Program-made: the position numbers and the translations under genes
DNA from: Achromobacter mucicolens
GTDB lineage: Bacteria > Pseudomonadota > Gammaproteobacteria > Burkholderiales > Burkholderiaceae_B
DNA length: 64,000 bases
NCBI RefSeq assembly: GCF_902859725.1
Contig: NZ_CADIJP010000006.1
Location: forward strand, 62,001-126,000
Direction: 5' to 3'
Notes under the pieces: model-generated
What the model was told of the DNA's origin: nothing
Database searches by the model: none
Seen by the model: the letters and a program-made list of their open reading frames with translations, nothing else
In this document: piece after piece, positions 6,906 to 16,677 of the stretch
Layout of the letters: every line of letters begins with the position of its first letter
Numbering within the stretch: the first letter of the stretch is position 1

Positions 6906-8390
6906 ATGGAGGCCGCGTCTCACGCCCTCGCCATGGATCGCATACACGCATTTTTGATCGAATACTGGCCTCATATTGCCTTTGCCATCAGCATCGTGGC
7001 GGGCACGGGCGCGGCGGTGCATGCCGCGATGACCAAGCAGGATGTGCGGGCGGCCATCGGCTGGGTGGGGGTGGCGATGTTCTCGCCGATCCTTGGAGCC
7101 CTCTTCTATTTCGTCGCCGGGATCAACCGTATCCGCAAGACGCGGGTGTCGCAGCAGCGCGACGACGCCATGCAGGAAGATGCCGAGCAGGTCGAGACTG
7201 CGCCGGTCGATGTGGTGGCGATCTCGGGCGAGCAGTTCGCGTCGCTGAAGGTGCTGGGTGACCGGGTCAGCCGGTTTCAGCTGCTGGCCGGCAACGAGGT
7301 GCGGCCGCTGGCCGGTGGCGACGAGACGTATCCTGCGATGCTGCAGGCCATTCGCGAGGCCCGCCACACGGTGGCGATGCAGAGCTATATCTTCGACAAC
7401 GATCCGATCGGGCGCGAAGTGGCCCAGGCGCTGATCGAGGCGCAGGCGCGCGGCGTACAGGTGCGGGTGTTGATCGATGCGGTGGGGTCCAAGTACTCCC
7501 GTCCGCCGATCGTGCGCATGCTGTCGCGGGCGGGCGTGCCGGTGGCGCGGTTCATGACCAATCCGATGGGAGTGCTGCGCATGCCCTATGCCAATCTGCG
7601 CAGCCACCGCAAGGTGCTGGTGGTGGACGGCCGGGTGGGCTTTACGGGCGGCATGAATGTTCGGGCGGCGTTTGTCAGTGCGCTGGCGGGCGACGCCACC
7701 AACCACGATACGCATTTCCGCGTGGAAGGACCGATCGTGACGCAACTGATGTCGGTGTTTGCGCATGACTGGAATTTCACGACGCACGAGTCGCTGCCCG
7801 CCAAGCCGTGGTTCGATCCCGACTTCATGCCGCCGTCGGGCCGCGTGCCGATCCGCTGCGTGCCGTCAGGGCCCGACCGTGCGCTGGGCAGCACGCACAA
7901 CATGCTGCTGGGCGCCCTGGCCGTGGCGCGGCATCACGTGCGGATCCAGTCGCCCTACTTCCTGCCCGACCAGACGCTGATCGGCGCGCTGGCCACGGCG
8001 GCGCGCCGCGGGATCATTGTGGACATCGTGATCCCGGGCAAGAACAACCTGCGGCTGGTCGATTACGCGATGACGGCGCAGCTTGACCAGGTGGTGCGCA
8101 CGGGCTGCCGCGTCTGGCGCTCGAGCGGCGCGTTCGACCACTCAAAGCTGATGACGGTGGACGGGGCCTGGACGTATGCCGGCTCGTCGAATCTGGATCC
8201 GCGCAGCCTGCGGTTGAATTTCGAGCTGGACACCGAGATCTACGACCGCGACGTGGCGCGGTGGCTCGATGCGCGCTTCGATGCGTTGGTCGCCAACGCG
8301 CACCGCGTGACGCTTGAGGACCTGCTGCAAGCGCCCTTTGCCACGCGCCTGCGAAACAAGGTGATCTGGCTGGCCACGCCTTATCTGTAG
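6906..8390 (+). CDS. cls: Cardiolipin synthase (phospholipase D family)
   Basis: A 494-aa inner-membrane enzyme that joins two phosphatidylglycerols into cardiolipin. Two N-terminal membrane helices (~16-35 and ~47-67) precede two PLD domains with the HKD signatures H234-K236-D241 (HRKVLVVDGRVGFTGG) and H412-K414-D419 (HSKLMTVDGAWTYAGSSN). Length is typical of ClsA. ATG 6933 is an alternative start. Stands alone, beyond the prophage boundary. Confidence 0.93.
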   Translation: MEAASHALAMDRIHAFLIEYWPHIAFAISIVAGTGAAVHAAMTKQDVRAAIGWVGVAMFSPILGALFYFVAGINRIRKTRVSQQRDDAMQEDAEQVETAPVDVVAISGEQFASLKVLGDRVSRFQLLAGNEVRPLAGGDETYPAMLQAIREARHTVAMQSYIFDNDPIGREVAQALIEAQARGVQVRVLIDAVGSKYSRPPIVRMLSRAGVPVARFMTNPMGVLRMPYANLRSHRKVLVVDGRVGFTGGMNVRAAFVSALAGDATNHDTHFRVEGPIVTQLMSVFAHDWNFTTHESLPAKPWFDPDFMPPSGRVPIRCVPSGPDRALGSTHNMLLGALAVARHHVRIQSPYFLPDQTLIGALATAARRGIIVDIVIPGKNNLRLVDYAMTAQLDQVVRTGCRVWRSSGAFDHSKLMTVDGAWTYAGSSNLDPRSLRLNFELDTEIYDRDVARWLDARFDALVANAHRVTLEDLLQAPFATRLRNKVIWLATPYL

Positions 8391-8434
8391 CGCCCCCCTG
8401 CCCCCGCGTTGATCACCCGCGCGGCTCGCCGTGG

Positions 8435-8863
8435 CTAGCCGTCCGAGGCGGGCACGGCGGCGTGACGGACCGCGAACACGGCGCTGGCCTTGAGCATGGC
8501 GCGGCCTTCCACCTGCAGGCGGCAGGTCGCATAGATCAGACGCTTGCCCTGCTTGTCGATCTGCACGTGCGCCTCGAGCCAGTCGCCCGGATTGACGGCG
8601 TTCAGGAATTCAACGGACATCTGCGCCGTGACGACGGAGACGTGGGCGTCTTCCGAGATGACAAGCCCCAGCGCGCTGTCGGCAAACGTTGCCAGGAATC
8701 CCCCGTGCGCCATGCCGTGCATGTTGCCGTGCGCCGTGGTGACACGCAGCCCCAGCACGTTGTCGGCCTTGCGGCGGTAGAACGGGCCAAGATCGTTCAG
8801 GTGGCGCATGAACTGGCTGCTGGGATACCAGGGCGTGAAACCGGCGGGGATGGAGTCTGTCAT
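8435..8863 (-). CDS. PaaI-type hotdog thioesterase
   Basis: A 142-aa hotdog-fold protein. ATG 8863 (MTDSIPAGFTPWYPSSQ) is preferred over a longer extension with no conserved content. The family motif is visible as NMHGMAHGGFLATFADSALG, where the Asn/His and Gly-Gly region forms the active site of PaaI-like acyl-CoA thioesterases. Substrate not predictable. Divergent from the dehydrogenase at 9053. Confidence 0.8.
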   Translation of the reverse strand: MTDSIPAGFTPWYPSSQFMRHLNDLGPFYRRKADNVLGLRVTTAHGNMHGMAHGGFLATFADSALGLVISEDAHVSVVTAQMSVEFLNAVNPGDWLEAHVQIDKQGKRLIYATCRLQVEGRAMLKASAVFAVRHAAVPASDG

Positions 8864-9052
8864 GGCTGCCGCTGCAAGAGTCCCGATGGACGATCCTCGA
8901 AAGTATTCCAGACCCGCCCGCCCCGGCATAGCGCGGTGATCGGCGCGCGGACGCCCGACCCGCCGCCGCGGGTGCTCGTTGGCCCCGCTTGCGGCTTCTG
9001 CGGGTAAGATTTACGGCACAACAATCACCCTACATGGCAGGAGCAGTGGAAG

Positions 9053-9925
9053 ATGGCAAAAGTCGGCATGGTTGGAATCGGCCTCATGGGCCACGGTATT
9101 GCAAGCAACCTGGTCAAGCACGGTCACGCGCTGACCGTGCTTGAGCATCCGGGCAATCAGCCCCTGGACTCGCTCAAGGCTGCTGGTGCGGTCAGCGTGG
9201 CCAGCGGCGCCGAGCTTGCCGCGCAGTCGGATGTGATCATCCTGTGCGTTACCGGCAGCCCGCAGGTCGAAGCCGTGCTGCTGTCGCAGGGCGGCGTGCT
9301 CGAGGGACTGCGTCCGGGCACCGTCATCATCGACTGCTCGACCGCCATCCCCTCGTCCACCGTGAAGGTCGCCCAGGCGGTCACCGAAAGCGGCGGGCGC
9401 TTCCTGGACGCGCCCATGACGCGCACGCCCAAGGAAGCCGCCGAAGGCCGGCTGAACCTGCTGGTGGGCGGCGATGCCGCGCTGTTCGAGGAATGCAAAC
9501 CGCTGCTGGCCTGCTTTGCCGAAAACATCACCCATGCCGGCCCGGTGGGCGCGGGCCACCGGATGAAGCTGCTGCACAACTATGTGTCGTTGGGCGTGGT
9601 GGCGCTGCTGTCCGAAGCCGCGGCGTGCGCGCTGCGTTCGGACATCGACCCGGCCGTCTTCACCGAGGTCCTGGCAAAGGGCGGCGGCGGCGGCGTGGCG
9701 CTGGAGCGCATCAAGCCGTATCTGCTGGAACAGGATCCGTCGTCGCTGCGCTTTTTCATGTCGAATGCGCAGAAGGACCTTTCGTACTACAACACCATGG
9801 CTGCCGAAGCCGGTGCCGTGCGCGAGATCGGCGCCGCCGTGCAGCACACGTTCGACCAGGCCGTCACGCAAGGCGGCGGCGAGCGTTATGTGCCCGAACT
9901 GGTGTCGCTGCTGAAAGACCGCTAG
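9053..9925 (+). CDS. Beta-hydroxyacid dehydrogenase (3-hydroxyisobutyrate dehydrogenase family)
   Basis: A 290-aa NAD(P)-dependent oxidoreductase. Rossmann motif GIGLMGHGIASNL at ~8-20, the substrate-binding stretch FLDAPMTRTPKEAAEGRLN at ~122-140, and the catalytic lysine in GHRMKLLHN (~170). The family includes 3-hydroxyisobutyrate dehydrogenase, tartronate-semialdehyde reductase and gamma-hydroxybutyrate dehydrogenase; the exact substrate cannot be told from the sequence. The convergent MFS carrier next to it may import the acid. Confidence 0.87.
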   Translation: MAKVGMVGIGLMGHGIASNLVKHGHALTVLEHPGNQPLDSLKAAGAVSVASGAELAAQSDVIILCVTGSPQVEAVLLSQGGVLEGLRPGTVIIDCSTAIPSSTVKVAQAVTESGGRFLDAPMTRTPKEAAEGRLNLLVGGDAALFEECKPLLACFAENITHAGPVGAGHRMKLLHNYVSLGVVALLSEAAACALRSDIDPAVFTEVLAKGGGGGVALERIKPYLLEQDPSSLRFFMSNAQKDLSYYNTMAAEAGAVREIGAAVQHTFDQAVTQGGGERYVPELVSLLKDR

Positions 9926-9937
9926 CCGTCCCGCGCG

Positions 9938-9960
9938 CCAGGGATGCGCCGCATCCCTGG
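9938..9960. terminator. Bidirectional hairpin between convergent genes
   Basis: Perfect 10-bp stem CCAGGGATGC / GCATCCCTGG with a 3-nt loop, lying between the dehydrogenase stop (9925) and the MFS stop (9984). There is no T-run, so termination efficiency is uncertain. Confidence 0.5.
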
Positions 9961-9983
9961 CCGGTTGCCGCGGCGCGACGGGT

Positions 9984-11255
9984 TCAGCGTCCGGCAGCGG
10001 CCGCCACGGGCGGCGCCCGCAGGATGCCACGCGGCGGCAGGCGCAGCGAAATCAGCGCCGCCAGCAACAGCAGCACCCCGGCCGACCCGAATGCGACCCA
10101 GTGCGTGCCGAAGGTTTCGAAGGCCCAGCCGCCCAGCCACGAGCTGATCATGCCGCCCACCTGGTGGCCCAGATACGTCAGCCCATACAGCACGCCAACC
10201 AGCCGGATGCCATATACGTCGGCCAGAATGGCCGAGGACAGCGCGATGCTGCCGGCCCAGACGATGCCGCCAATGGTGGCGGCCAGGTACAGTTCCCAAT
10301 GCGCACCCACCATGACGAGCGCAAAGAATCCCAGGCCTCGTACCAGATAAATGGCGGCGAGAATGTTGCGGCGCTCGACCTGGTCGGACATGCGGCCCAG
10401 CACCAGCGTGCTGAAGATGGCGACCAGGCCGATCAGACCGATGCCCAGCGAACTGGTGGTGGGGTCAAAGCCGTGATCCATCAGCATGGGCATGCCATGC
10501 GTGCCCAGCAGGTTCATGCTGAACCCGCAGGCAAACAGACCCAGCGCAACCTGCCAGAACGGCAACGTGCGCAGCGCCTCGCCCAGCTGCGGCGCGGGCG
10601 CCTTGGCGGCCGGCTTGGCCGAACTGGATTTCTCGATGATCTGGTGAGGCAGCAGGTCGGTGTGCTCGGGCGCCTCGTCGCGCATCACGAAAAGCGCGAT
10701 GGGGATGGTCAGGACGGCAAACAGCACGGCAAAGCCCAACAGCGTTTCCTGCCAGCCCACCGCCGAAATGGCGTAGGTGAGCGTCGGGGTCATCAGCGCA
10801 ATGCCGGCCATTGAGCCCGTGGACAGGAAGAAGAGCGCCATGCCGCGCTGGCGCGTGAACCAGCGGCTGATCACCGGCGTCAGCGCGACGGGGCTGGTGA
10901 AGGCAAGGCCGATGGACAGCGCGACACCGAAGGCGAGCAGGAATTCGAAGGGGCTTCGCGCGAAGACGGTCCAGATGGAGGCGGCGACGACGATGGCCGT
11001 GCCGGTCAGGAGCACGAAGCGCGTGCCGCGGATGCTGACCAGATAGCCGGCGAGCGGCATGCCCAGGCCATAGCACAGCATGCCGATGGCCACGATGCCC
11101 GACAGCAGGCTACGCGAAAAACCCAAGCCTTCGGCCATGGGCAGAAAGAACGGCCCGATCCCCATGCGCAGGCCGACCGTAAACAGCGTGAGTACCGTGG
11201 CGGCGCCAACGATGTTCCAGCCGAAATACCAGCCGCCCGACTCTTGCTTGTCCAA
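9984..11255 (-). CDS. MFS transporter, monocarboxylate/OFA-like
   Basis: A 423-aa protein with 12 predicted membrane helices and a central hydrophilic loop (~190-225) rich in Pro and Ala. N-terminal WYFGWNIVGAATVLTLF and the loop motif RWFTRQRGMALFF are typical of the MFS group that carries organic anions such as oxalate, formate and monocarboxylates. Convergent to the hydroxyacid dehydrogenase. Substrate unknown. Confidence 0.85.
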   Translation of the reverse strand: MDKQESGGWYFGWNIVGAATVLTLFTVGLRMGIGPFFLPMAEGLGFSRSLLSGIVAIGMLCYGLGMPLAGYLVSIRGTRFVLLTGTAIVVAASIWTVFARSPFEFLLAFGVALSIGLAFTSPVALTPVISRWFTRQRGMALFFLSTGSMAGIALMTPTLTYAISAVGWQETLLGFAVLFAVLTIPIALFVMRDEAPEHTDLLPHQIIEKSSSAKPAAKAPAPQLGEALRTLPFWQVALGLFACGFSMNLLGTHGMPMLMDHGFDPTTSSLGIGLIGLVAIFSTLVLGRMSDQVERRNILAAIYLVRGLGFFALVMVGAHWELYLAATIGGIVWAGSIALSSAILADVYGIRLVGVLYGLTYLGHQVGGMISSWLGGWAFETFGTHWVAFGSAGVLLLLAALISLRLPPRGILRAPPVAAAAGR

Positions 11256-11556
11256 TTCCTCTTCTCCTCGGTGTCTTTTTTATGGCCGGTTGCGCGCCAG
11301 GACTTGCAGACACCGAGGGCAGGCACGGAGGGGGCTCCGCTGTCGACAGGGGGTGGGAAGGACCAGGCGTGAATCGGCTTGCTCGTGCCTGCGGACGCGC
11401 GCCGCCGGACGCGTCACATATTACTCCTGGCTATATGCGAGCGGGACGAGGAAACGGGAATCTTGTCCGGTGAGCGGTCAGCGGATTGAAGCCGTTTGTC
11501 GGGCGCGGACGGCGCAGTGGCGGCCGGGTGTCGGACACCTGGCGCGGCGGCGCGGG
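11256..11556. other. Intergenic region upstream of the MFS gene
   Basis: 301 bp with no convincing gene. It holds the promoter side of the MFS gene and one palindrome GGTGTCGGACACC at 11527-11539, closely related to the three palindromes at 58177-58273. Confidence 0.6.
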
Positions 11557-12213
11557 TCAGCCCGCCTGTTCAAGGAACGCCTGCAACGCCGGGACGGTGT
11601 TCAGGACGTGCTGGCGCATGGCGGCCTCGCAGCGTGCCGCGTCACGGGTTTGCAGGGCGTCTATCAGTTCCTGGTGGGATTCGCGCACGCGCAGCACACG
11701 GCCGGGTTGGGCGGCCCACAGGCGCATGTAGGGCTCGACGACCGAGTGCAGTTCCGAGATCTGGTTCAACAGGCGCGGCTGCTTGCAGAAGCTGCACAGG
11801 TATTCGTGGAATTCGCGGTGGGCGGCGGTCCAGTCCAGGTCTTCGTTCGCGCCCTGGTCCAGCTGCGCCAGCATGTTGACCAGCCGGCGGATGTGTTCGG
11901 GCCCCATGTTGGCCACGGCGTTGCGCGTCGCCAGCCCTTCGAGCACCGAGCGCATTTCAAAGACCTCCAGCATTTCCTGCTGGTTCAGGCCGCGCACCAC
12001 GGCGCCGCGGTTGGCGCGGATCTCGACCAGGCCCTCCGAGGCCAGGCGGCGCAGGGCGCCGCGCACCGGCATGCGGCTGGTGCCGATTTCAGCCGCCACG
12101 ACGTCCGGCACCAGCCGCTGGCCGGGCGCATAGTGGCCCAGGCGGATTTCACGCTGCAAATGCAGGTACGCCTCGTCTTCGGCGCTGATGGCTGTCTTCT
12201 GGAATTGCAGCAC
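11557..12213 (-). CDS. GntR-family regulator, FadR/FCD subfamily
   Basis: A 218-aa repressor. GTG 12213 is chosen since GGGGACGAAA precedes it and the upstream in-frame extension looks untranslated. The N-terminal winged helix (~10-75) has the recognition segment TSRMPVRGALRRLASEGLV; the C-terminal all-helical FCD domain carries the metal/ligand residues in FHEYLCSF and RESHQELIDAL. Divergent from a Bug receptor and gamma-glutamyltransferase gene, which it probably controls through the palindrome at 12271-12286. Confidence 0.87.
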   Translation of the reverse strand: MLQFQKTAISAEDEAYLHLQREIRLGHYAPGQRLVPDVVAAEIGTSRMPVRGALRRLASEGLVEIRANRGAVVRGLNQQEMLEVFEMRSVLEGLATRNAVANMGPEHIRRLVNMLAQLDQGANEDLDWTAAHREFHEYLCSFCKQPRLLNQISELHSVVEPYMRLWAAQPGRVLRVRESHQELIDALQTRDAARCEAAMRQHVLNTVPALQAFLEQAG

Positions 12214-12270
12214 TTTCGTCCCCGGGCTTGGAAAGCCGCCATGATAGATAACGGCGAAAATAACACAAAC

Positions 12271-12286
12271 TGGATCCAATGATCCA
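12271..12286. promoter_or_regulatory. Probable GntR operator
   Basis: Perfect inverted repeat TGGATC-CAAT-GATCCA in the AT-rich spacer between the divergent GntR gene and the Bug receptor gene. FCD-type GntR proteins commonly bind short palindromes of this kind. Confidence 0.6.
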
Positions 12287-12427
12287 TGAATACAAATCCT
12301 AATGGCCGGATCCGCGCCACTTGCGTTTAATCCAGGGCAGGACGCGGCATGCCGCGCCCGCTCGGCCGGAAGGGGCAAGAGACCCGCCCGGCCCATACGC
12401 TTTCCATAACGCGATCAAGGGGAATCC

Positions 12428-13402
12428 ATGAAATTTCGTCTCATCCGGGCGCTGGCAGGCGCTGCCGCCGTGGCCTTCGCGGCGCAGGCCGGCGCGCAAG
12501 CCACGGACTGGCCGCAACATCCCGTGCGCATCGTCGTGCCCTTCCAGGCGGGTTCCGCCACGGACCTGATCTCGCGCCAGCTTGGCGCGGCGCTGTCCGC
12601 CGAGCTGGGTCAGCCCTTCGTCATCGAGGCCCGCCCCGGCGCCGCCGCCGCGATCGGCAGCGCGTCGGTCGCACGGTCCGCGGCGGACGGCTACACGCTG
12701 CTGATGGGCGGCCCGGCCGCCGTCGTCACCAACCGCTTCCTGCAAAAGCGCCTGGCCTACGATCCGGACGCGTTTGAGCTGGTCTCGATGGTGGCCTACA
12801 CCCCGAACATCCTGCTGGCCAACCCCAAGCAACCCTTCAAGACGCTGCCCGAAATGGTGGCCTATGCGCGCGCCAACCCCGGCAAGCTGACCTATGCCTC
12901 GTTCGGCACGGGCACGACCTCGCACATGGCGGGCGAAATGCTCAAGTCGGTCGCCGGCATCGACATCTTGCACGTGCCCTACAAGGGCGCGGGCGAAGCC
13001 ATCCCCGCCCTTCTGAGCGGCCAAGTGTCGATGTACTTCGACACCATCATGACCGGCCTGCCCCAGGCCAAGAGCGGCGCGCTGCTGGCGCTGGGCATGT
13101 CCAACTCGCAGCGCTCGGCGCTGGCGCCGGACATTCCCACGATCGCCGAGCAGGGTTTTTCGGGCTATGACATCGCGCCGTGGTACGGCCTTGTCGCACC
13201 GCAGGGCACGCCCGCACCGATCCTCGACAAGCTCAACCGCGCCGTCAACAAAGTGCTTGCCGATCCCGCATTGCGCGGTAAGCTCGCCGAAGCCGGCGCC
13301 GAGCCGCGTGGCGGCAGCCGCGAGGAATTCGCCGCCTTCATCAAGGCCGAGATTCCGCGCACCAAGCAGCTGATCGACCAGGCCGGCATCACCCCGCAGT
13401 AA
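12428..13402 (+). CDS. Bug-family periplasmic solute receptor (tripartite tricarboxylate type)
   Basis: A 324-aa secreted binding protein. Signal peptide ~1-24 ending AGAQA, then the hallmark opening WPQHPVRIVVPFQAGSATD of Bug receptors, and the later motif ILHVPYKGAGEAIPALLSGQ. No TctA/TctB membrane genes are nearby, as is usual for the many orphan Bug genes of Alcaligenaceae. Followed 24 bp later by a gamma-glutamyltransferase gene, so a gamma-glutamyl compound is a possible ligand (inference). Confidence 0.92.
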   Translation: MKFRLIRALAGAAAVAFAAQAGAQATDWPQHPVRIVVPFQAGSATDLISRQLGAALSAELGQPFVIEARPGAAAAIGSASVARSAADGYTLLMGGPAAVVTNRFLQKRLAYDPDAFELVSMVAYTPNILLANPKQPFKTLPEMVAYARANPGKLTYASFGTGTTSHMAGEMLKSVAGIDILHVPYKGAGEAIPALLSGQVSMYFDTIMTGLPQAKSGALLALGMSNSQRSALAPDIPTIAEQGFSGYDIAPWYGLVAPQGTPAPILDKLNRAVNKVLADPALRGKLAEAGAEPRGGSREEFAAFIKAEIPRTKQLIDQAGITPQ

Positions 13403-13426
13403 TTTTTCCAACGAGTTCCAGCATCC

Positions 13427-15022
13427 ATGTCCTCCCCCTTCGATTGGTCTTTTCCGTACGCTTCCCGAAAAATGCCGGTCCTGGCCGCCAACGCGGTCGC
13501 GACCAGCCAGCCACTGGCTGCGCAGGCGGGACTACGCATGCTGCTGGCCGGTGGCAATGCCGTTGACAGCGCCATTGCCACCGCGATCGCCCTGACCGTC
13601 GTCGAACCCGTGATGAACGGGATCGGCGGCGACATGTTCGCCCTGGTCTGGCACGACGGCCAGCTCCACGGCTTGAATTCCAGCGGCTGCGCGCCGGCCG
13701 CGTGGACGCCCGAATACTTCAACGGCCGCGATGCGATGCCGGGCACCGGCTGGGGCACGGTCACCGTGCCGGGCCAGGTCGCCGGCTGGAAGGCCTTGTC
13801 CGACCGCTTCGGCAAGCTGCCCTTCGCCAAGCTGTTTGAACCGGCGATCGCCTACGCCGAAGAGGGCTTCGCGGTGTCGCCGACCATTGCGCGCCAATGG
13901 GCCAACCAGGCGCCCAAGCTTGCCGCCGAACCCGGCTTTGCCGACGCCTTCCTGCCGCAAGGCCGCGCGCCGCAAGCCGGCGAATGGTGGCGGTTTCCGG
14001 ACCAGGCCAAGACGCTGCGCGACATCGCCGAGACCGGCGGTGAAAGCTTCTACCGCGGCGAACTGGCCCGCAAGATCGCGGACTTCGCCAGCAAGACGGG
14101 CGGCGCCCTCAGTGCGGTGGACCTCGCCGAGCACCGGCCGGAATGGGTCAAGCCCATCTCGCAATCGTTCCGCGACTACGAACTGCACGAGATCCCGCCC
14201 AATGGCCAGGGCATCTCGGCGCTGATGGCGCTGGGCATGCTCGAGCAATTCGACCTGGAAGGCATGGGCCGCGACAGCGCCGACTACTACCACGTCAGCA
14301 TCGAAGCCATGAAGCTGGCGTTTGCGGACCTGCACCACCACGTCGCCGATCCGCGCCACATGCGCACGGACGCGCGCGCCCTGCTCGACCGCGCCTACCT
14401 GGCCGAACGGGCCCGCCTGATTTCCATGGACCGCGCCAGCGTGCCCACGGCCGGCACGCCGGCCACCGGCGGCACGGTCTACCTGACCGCCGCCGACGCC
14501 AGCGGCACGATGGTGTCCTTCATCCAGTCCAACTATCACGGTTTTGGCTCGGGCGTGGTCGTGCCCGGCACCGGCATCAGCCTGCACAATCGCGGCCTGA
14601 ACTTCGTGCTGAAGCCGGGTCACGCCAACCAGGTTGCGCCGCGCAAGAAGCCGATGCACACCATCATCCCGGCATTCGTGACGCGCCGCGGCCAACCTCT
14701 CATGTCGTTCGGCGTGATGGGCGGATCGATGCAGGCGCAGGGCCATCTGCAGATGGTCACGCGTCTGGCGGCATTCGGCCAGAACCCGCAGGCCATGAGC
14801 GACGCGCCGCGTTTCCGCGTCGAGAACGGCCCTGTCGTGAACGTGGAGTCGCACCTGCCGGCCGACGTGATCGATACGCTGCGCGCGCGTGGCCACAACG
14901 TGGCGGTCGCGCCGGCGGACAGCCTGGAGTTCGGCTCGGCGCAGCTCATCTGCCGCCTGCCGCAGGGCGGCTACATCGCGGCGTCCGACTCGCGGCGCGA
15001 CGGCCAGGCCGTCGGGTTCTGA
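13427..15022 (+). CDS. Gamma-glutamyltransferase family protein
   Basis: A 531-aa Ntn-hydrolase homologue. N-terminal LAAQAGLRMLLAGGNAVDSA and EPVMNGIGGDMF are standard for the family. The expected autocatalytic Thr lies near ~350 in GGTVYLTAADASGTMVSFIQ, and GVMGGSMQAQGHLQ is the usual C-terminal motif. There is no obvious export signal, so it may act in the cytoplasm. Members also include cephalosporin acylase-like enzymes; substrate is open. Confidence 0.85.
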   Translation: MSSPFDWSFPYASRKMPVLAANAVATSQPLAAQAGLRMLLAGGNAVDSAIATAIALTVVEPVMNGIGGDMFALVWHDGQLHGLNSSGCAPAAWTPEYFNGRDAMPGTGWGTVTVPGQVAGWKALSDRFGKLPFAKLFEPAIAYAEEGFAVSPTIARQWANQAPKLAAEPGFADAFLPQGRAPQAGEWWRFPDQAKTLRDIAETGGESFYRGELARKIADFASKTGGALSAVDLAEHRPEWVKPISQSFRDYELHEIPPNGQGISALMALGMLEQFDLEGMGRDSADYYHVSIEAMKLAFADLHHHVADPRHMRTDARALLDRAYLAERARLISMDRASVPTAGTPATGGTVYLTAADASGTMVSFIQSNYHGFGSGVVVPGTGISLHNRGLNFVLKPGHANQVAPRKKPMHTIIPAFVTRRGQPLMSFGVMGGSMQAQGHLQMVTRLAAFGQNPQAMSDAPRFRVENGPVVNVESHLPADVIDTLRARGHNVAVAPADSLEFGSAQLICRLPQGGYIAASDSRRDGQAVGF

Positions 15023-15163
15023 CCACGCGGGGCACGCCGGACCGGGCGCCAAAGTTCGGCGACAATCCGTGACCGCTCGCGCGCCGGCCGCAAGCCGCGC
15101 GCGTCGTCACACGCGTGCGGCGGGGACGGCAGATTCTGCCGCCTCGTTGCCGGAAGGATCGAT

Positions 15164-16561
15164 ATGCCCCGCCTGGCCTTGCCGCCTCTTGAACCCCGTT
15201 GTTTCGCGCGTAGCGCATCGCGCCGCGCGCGACGCCTACCCGCATTCCTTGCAACGGCCTGCTGCGCCCTGCTGCTGGCCGCGCCGCCATCGCCGGCGCA
15301 CGCCGCGCTTCCTCTGGCCGTCGACGGACAGCCCTTGCCCTCGCTGGCCCCCATGCTCGAGCGCGTCACGCCCGCAGTCGTGAACATCTCGGCGCAATCC
15401 GACGGACAAGCGGCCAACCCGGTGCGCGCGCCCGGCGGCATGCGCCAGAACGTCGGATCGGGCGTCATCGTCGACGCCAGCCAAGGCAACGTGCTGACCA
15501 ATCACCACGTGATTCGCGGCGCCGCCACCATCCGGGTGTCGTTGCAGGACGGCCGCAGTTTCAACGCCACCGTCGTGGGCAGCGATCCGGACACGGATCT
15601 GGCGGTGCTGCGCATCCCCGCGCAAAACCTCCAGGCGCTGGCGCTGTCCGATTCCAGCGATTTGCGCGTGGGCGACTTCGTGGTCGCCATCGGCGATCCC
15701 TACGGTCTGGGCCAATCCGCATCGTCGGGCATCGTGTCCGCGCTGGACCGGTCCAGCCTGCGCGCCGCCGGCTACCAGAACTTCATCCAGACCGACGCCT
15801 CCATCAATCCGGGCAACTCGGGCGGCGCGCTGGTCAATCTGAACGGCGAACTGGTGGGCATCAACACGATGATCTACACGCCGTCGGGCGGCAACGTGGG
15901 CATCGGCTTTGCCATTCCGTCCAACCTGGCGGGCGAGGTCATGCGGCAGTTGCTGCAGCACGGGCAGGTGCAACGCGGCGGACTGGGTCTGGACACGCTG
16001 GACATCACGCCGCGCAATGCGCGCCAGCTTGGCCTGGCGCCAGGATCGACGGGCGTGGCCGTTGCCCGCGTGGCCGATGGTTCTCCCGCGCAGAAGGCCG
16101 GCATCCAGGCCCGCGATCAGATCCTGTCGATCGACGGCAAGGCCATCGGTTCCAGCGCGCAGCTGCGCAACGCCGAGGGCCTGCTGCCGGTGGGCCGCCA
16201 GGTGCGCTTGGGGCTGTTGCGCGCGGGCGCGAAGCGGGACGTCGTGCTGCGCATCGAACCGGAACAGAACGAGCGCCTGCATGGCGGCTCGCTGGACGCG
16301 CGCTTCAACGGCGTCGAGTTCACCGAAGTGGGACGCGCGCAGCGCGTACAGGGCAATGACGGCGCGGCAGTCAGCGCCACCTATCCGGACCGGGGCCCGG
16401 TGGCCGCGCGCCTGCAGCGCGGCGACATCGTCATCGGCGTGAACCAGCGACCCGTCAGCAAGCTGGCGGACCTGCGCGACCTCCTGAGCGGCGCGGGCGC
16501 GCAGCCGCTGGTGTTGACGCTGCTGCGCGGCAAAGCCGCCTACACGCTGCAAGTCAATTGA
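15164..16561 (+). CDS. DegP/DegQ-like periplasmic serine protease
   Basis: A 465-aa HtrA-type protease. Signal peptide ~1-46 with an Arg-rich n-region. Trypsin-like domain with the triad H115 (TNHHVI), D145 (DTDLAVL) and S219 (GNSGGAL), followed by PDZ1 (~270-350) and PDZ2 (~370-460). Degrades or refolds misfolded envelope proteins. The Q-linker region between signal and protease is short, as in DegQ/DegS-type rather than DegP. Confidence 0.92.
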   Translation: MPRLALPPLEPRCFARSASRRARRLPAFLATACCALLLAAPPSPAHAALPLAVDGQPLPSLAPMLERVTPAVVNISAQSDGQAANPVRAPGGMRQNVGSGVIVDASQGNVLTNHHVIRGAATIRVSLQDGRSFNATVVGSDPDTDLAVLRIPAQNLQALALSDSSDLRVGDFVVAIGDPYGLGQSASSGIVSALDRSSLRAAGYQNFIQTDASINPGNSGGALVNLNGELVGINTMIYTPSGGNVGIGFAIPSNLAGEVMRQLLQHGQVQRGGLGLDTLDITPRNARQLGLAPGSTGVAVARVADGSPAQKAGIQARDQILSIDGKAIGSSAQLRNAEGLLPVGRQVRLGLLRAGAKRDVVLRIEPEQNERLHGGSLDARFNGVEFTEVGRAQRVQGNDGAAVSATYPDRGPVAARLQRGDIVIGVNQRPVSKLADLRDLLSGAGAQPLVLTLLRGKAAYTLQVN

Positions 16562-16677
16562 GACCAGCGCCGGCGGGGAATCGTGGCAGAATGGCCCGAT
16601 TCCGGCTCAGCCGGACCTTGGGCCAAGCGCGCCCGCAACTGCCACCGCGGGCGCCCTGCCCGCCCGAAGGAGCATGG

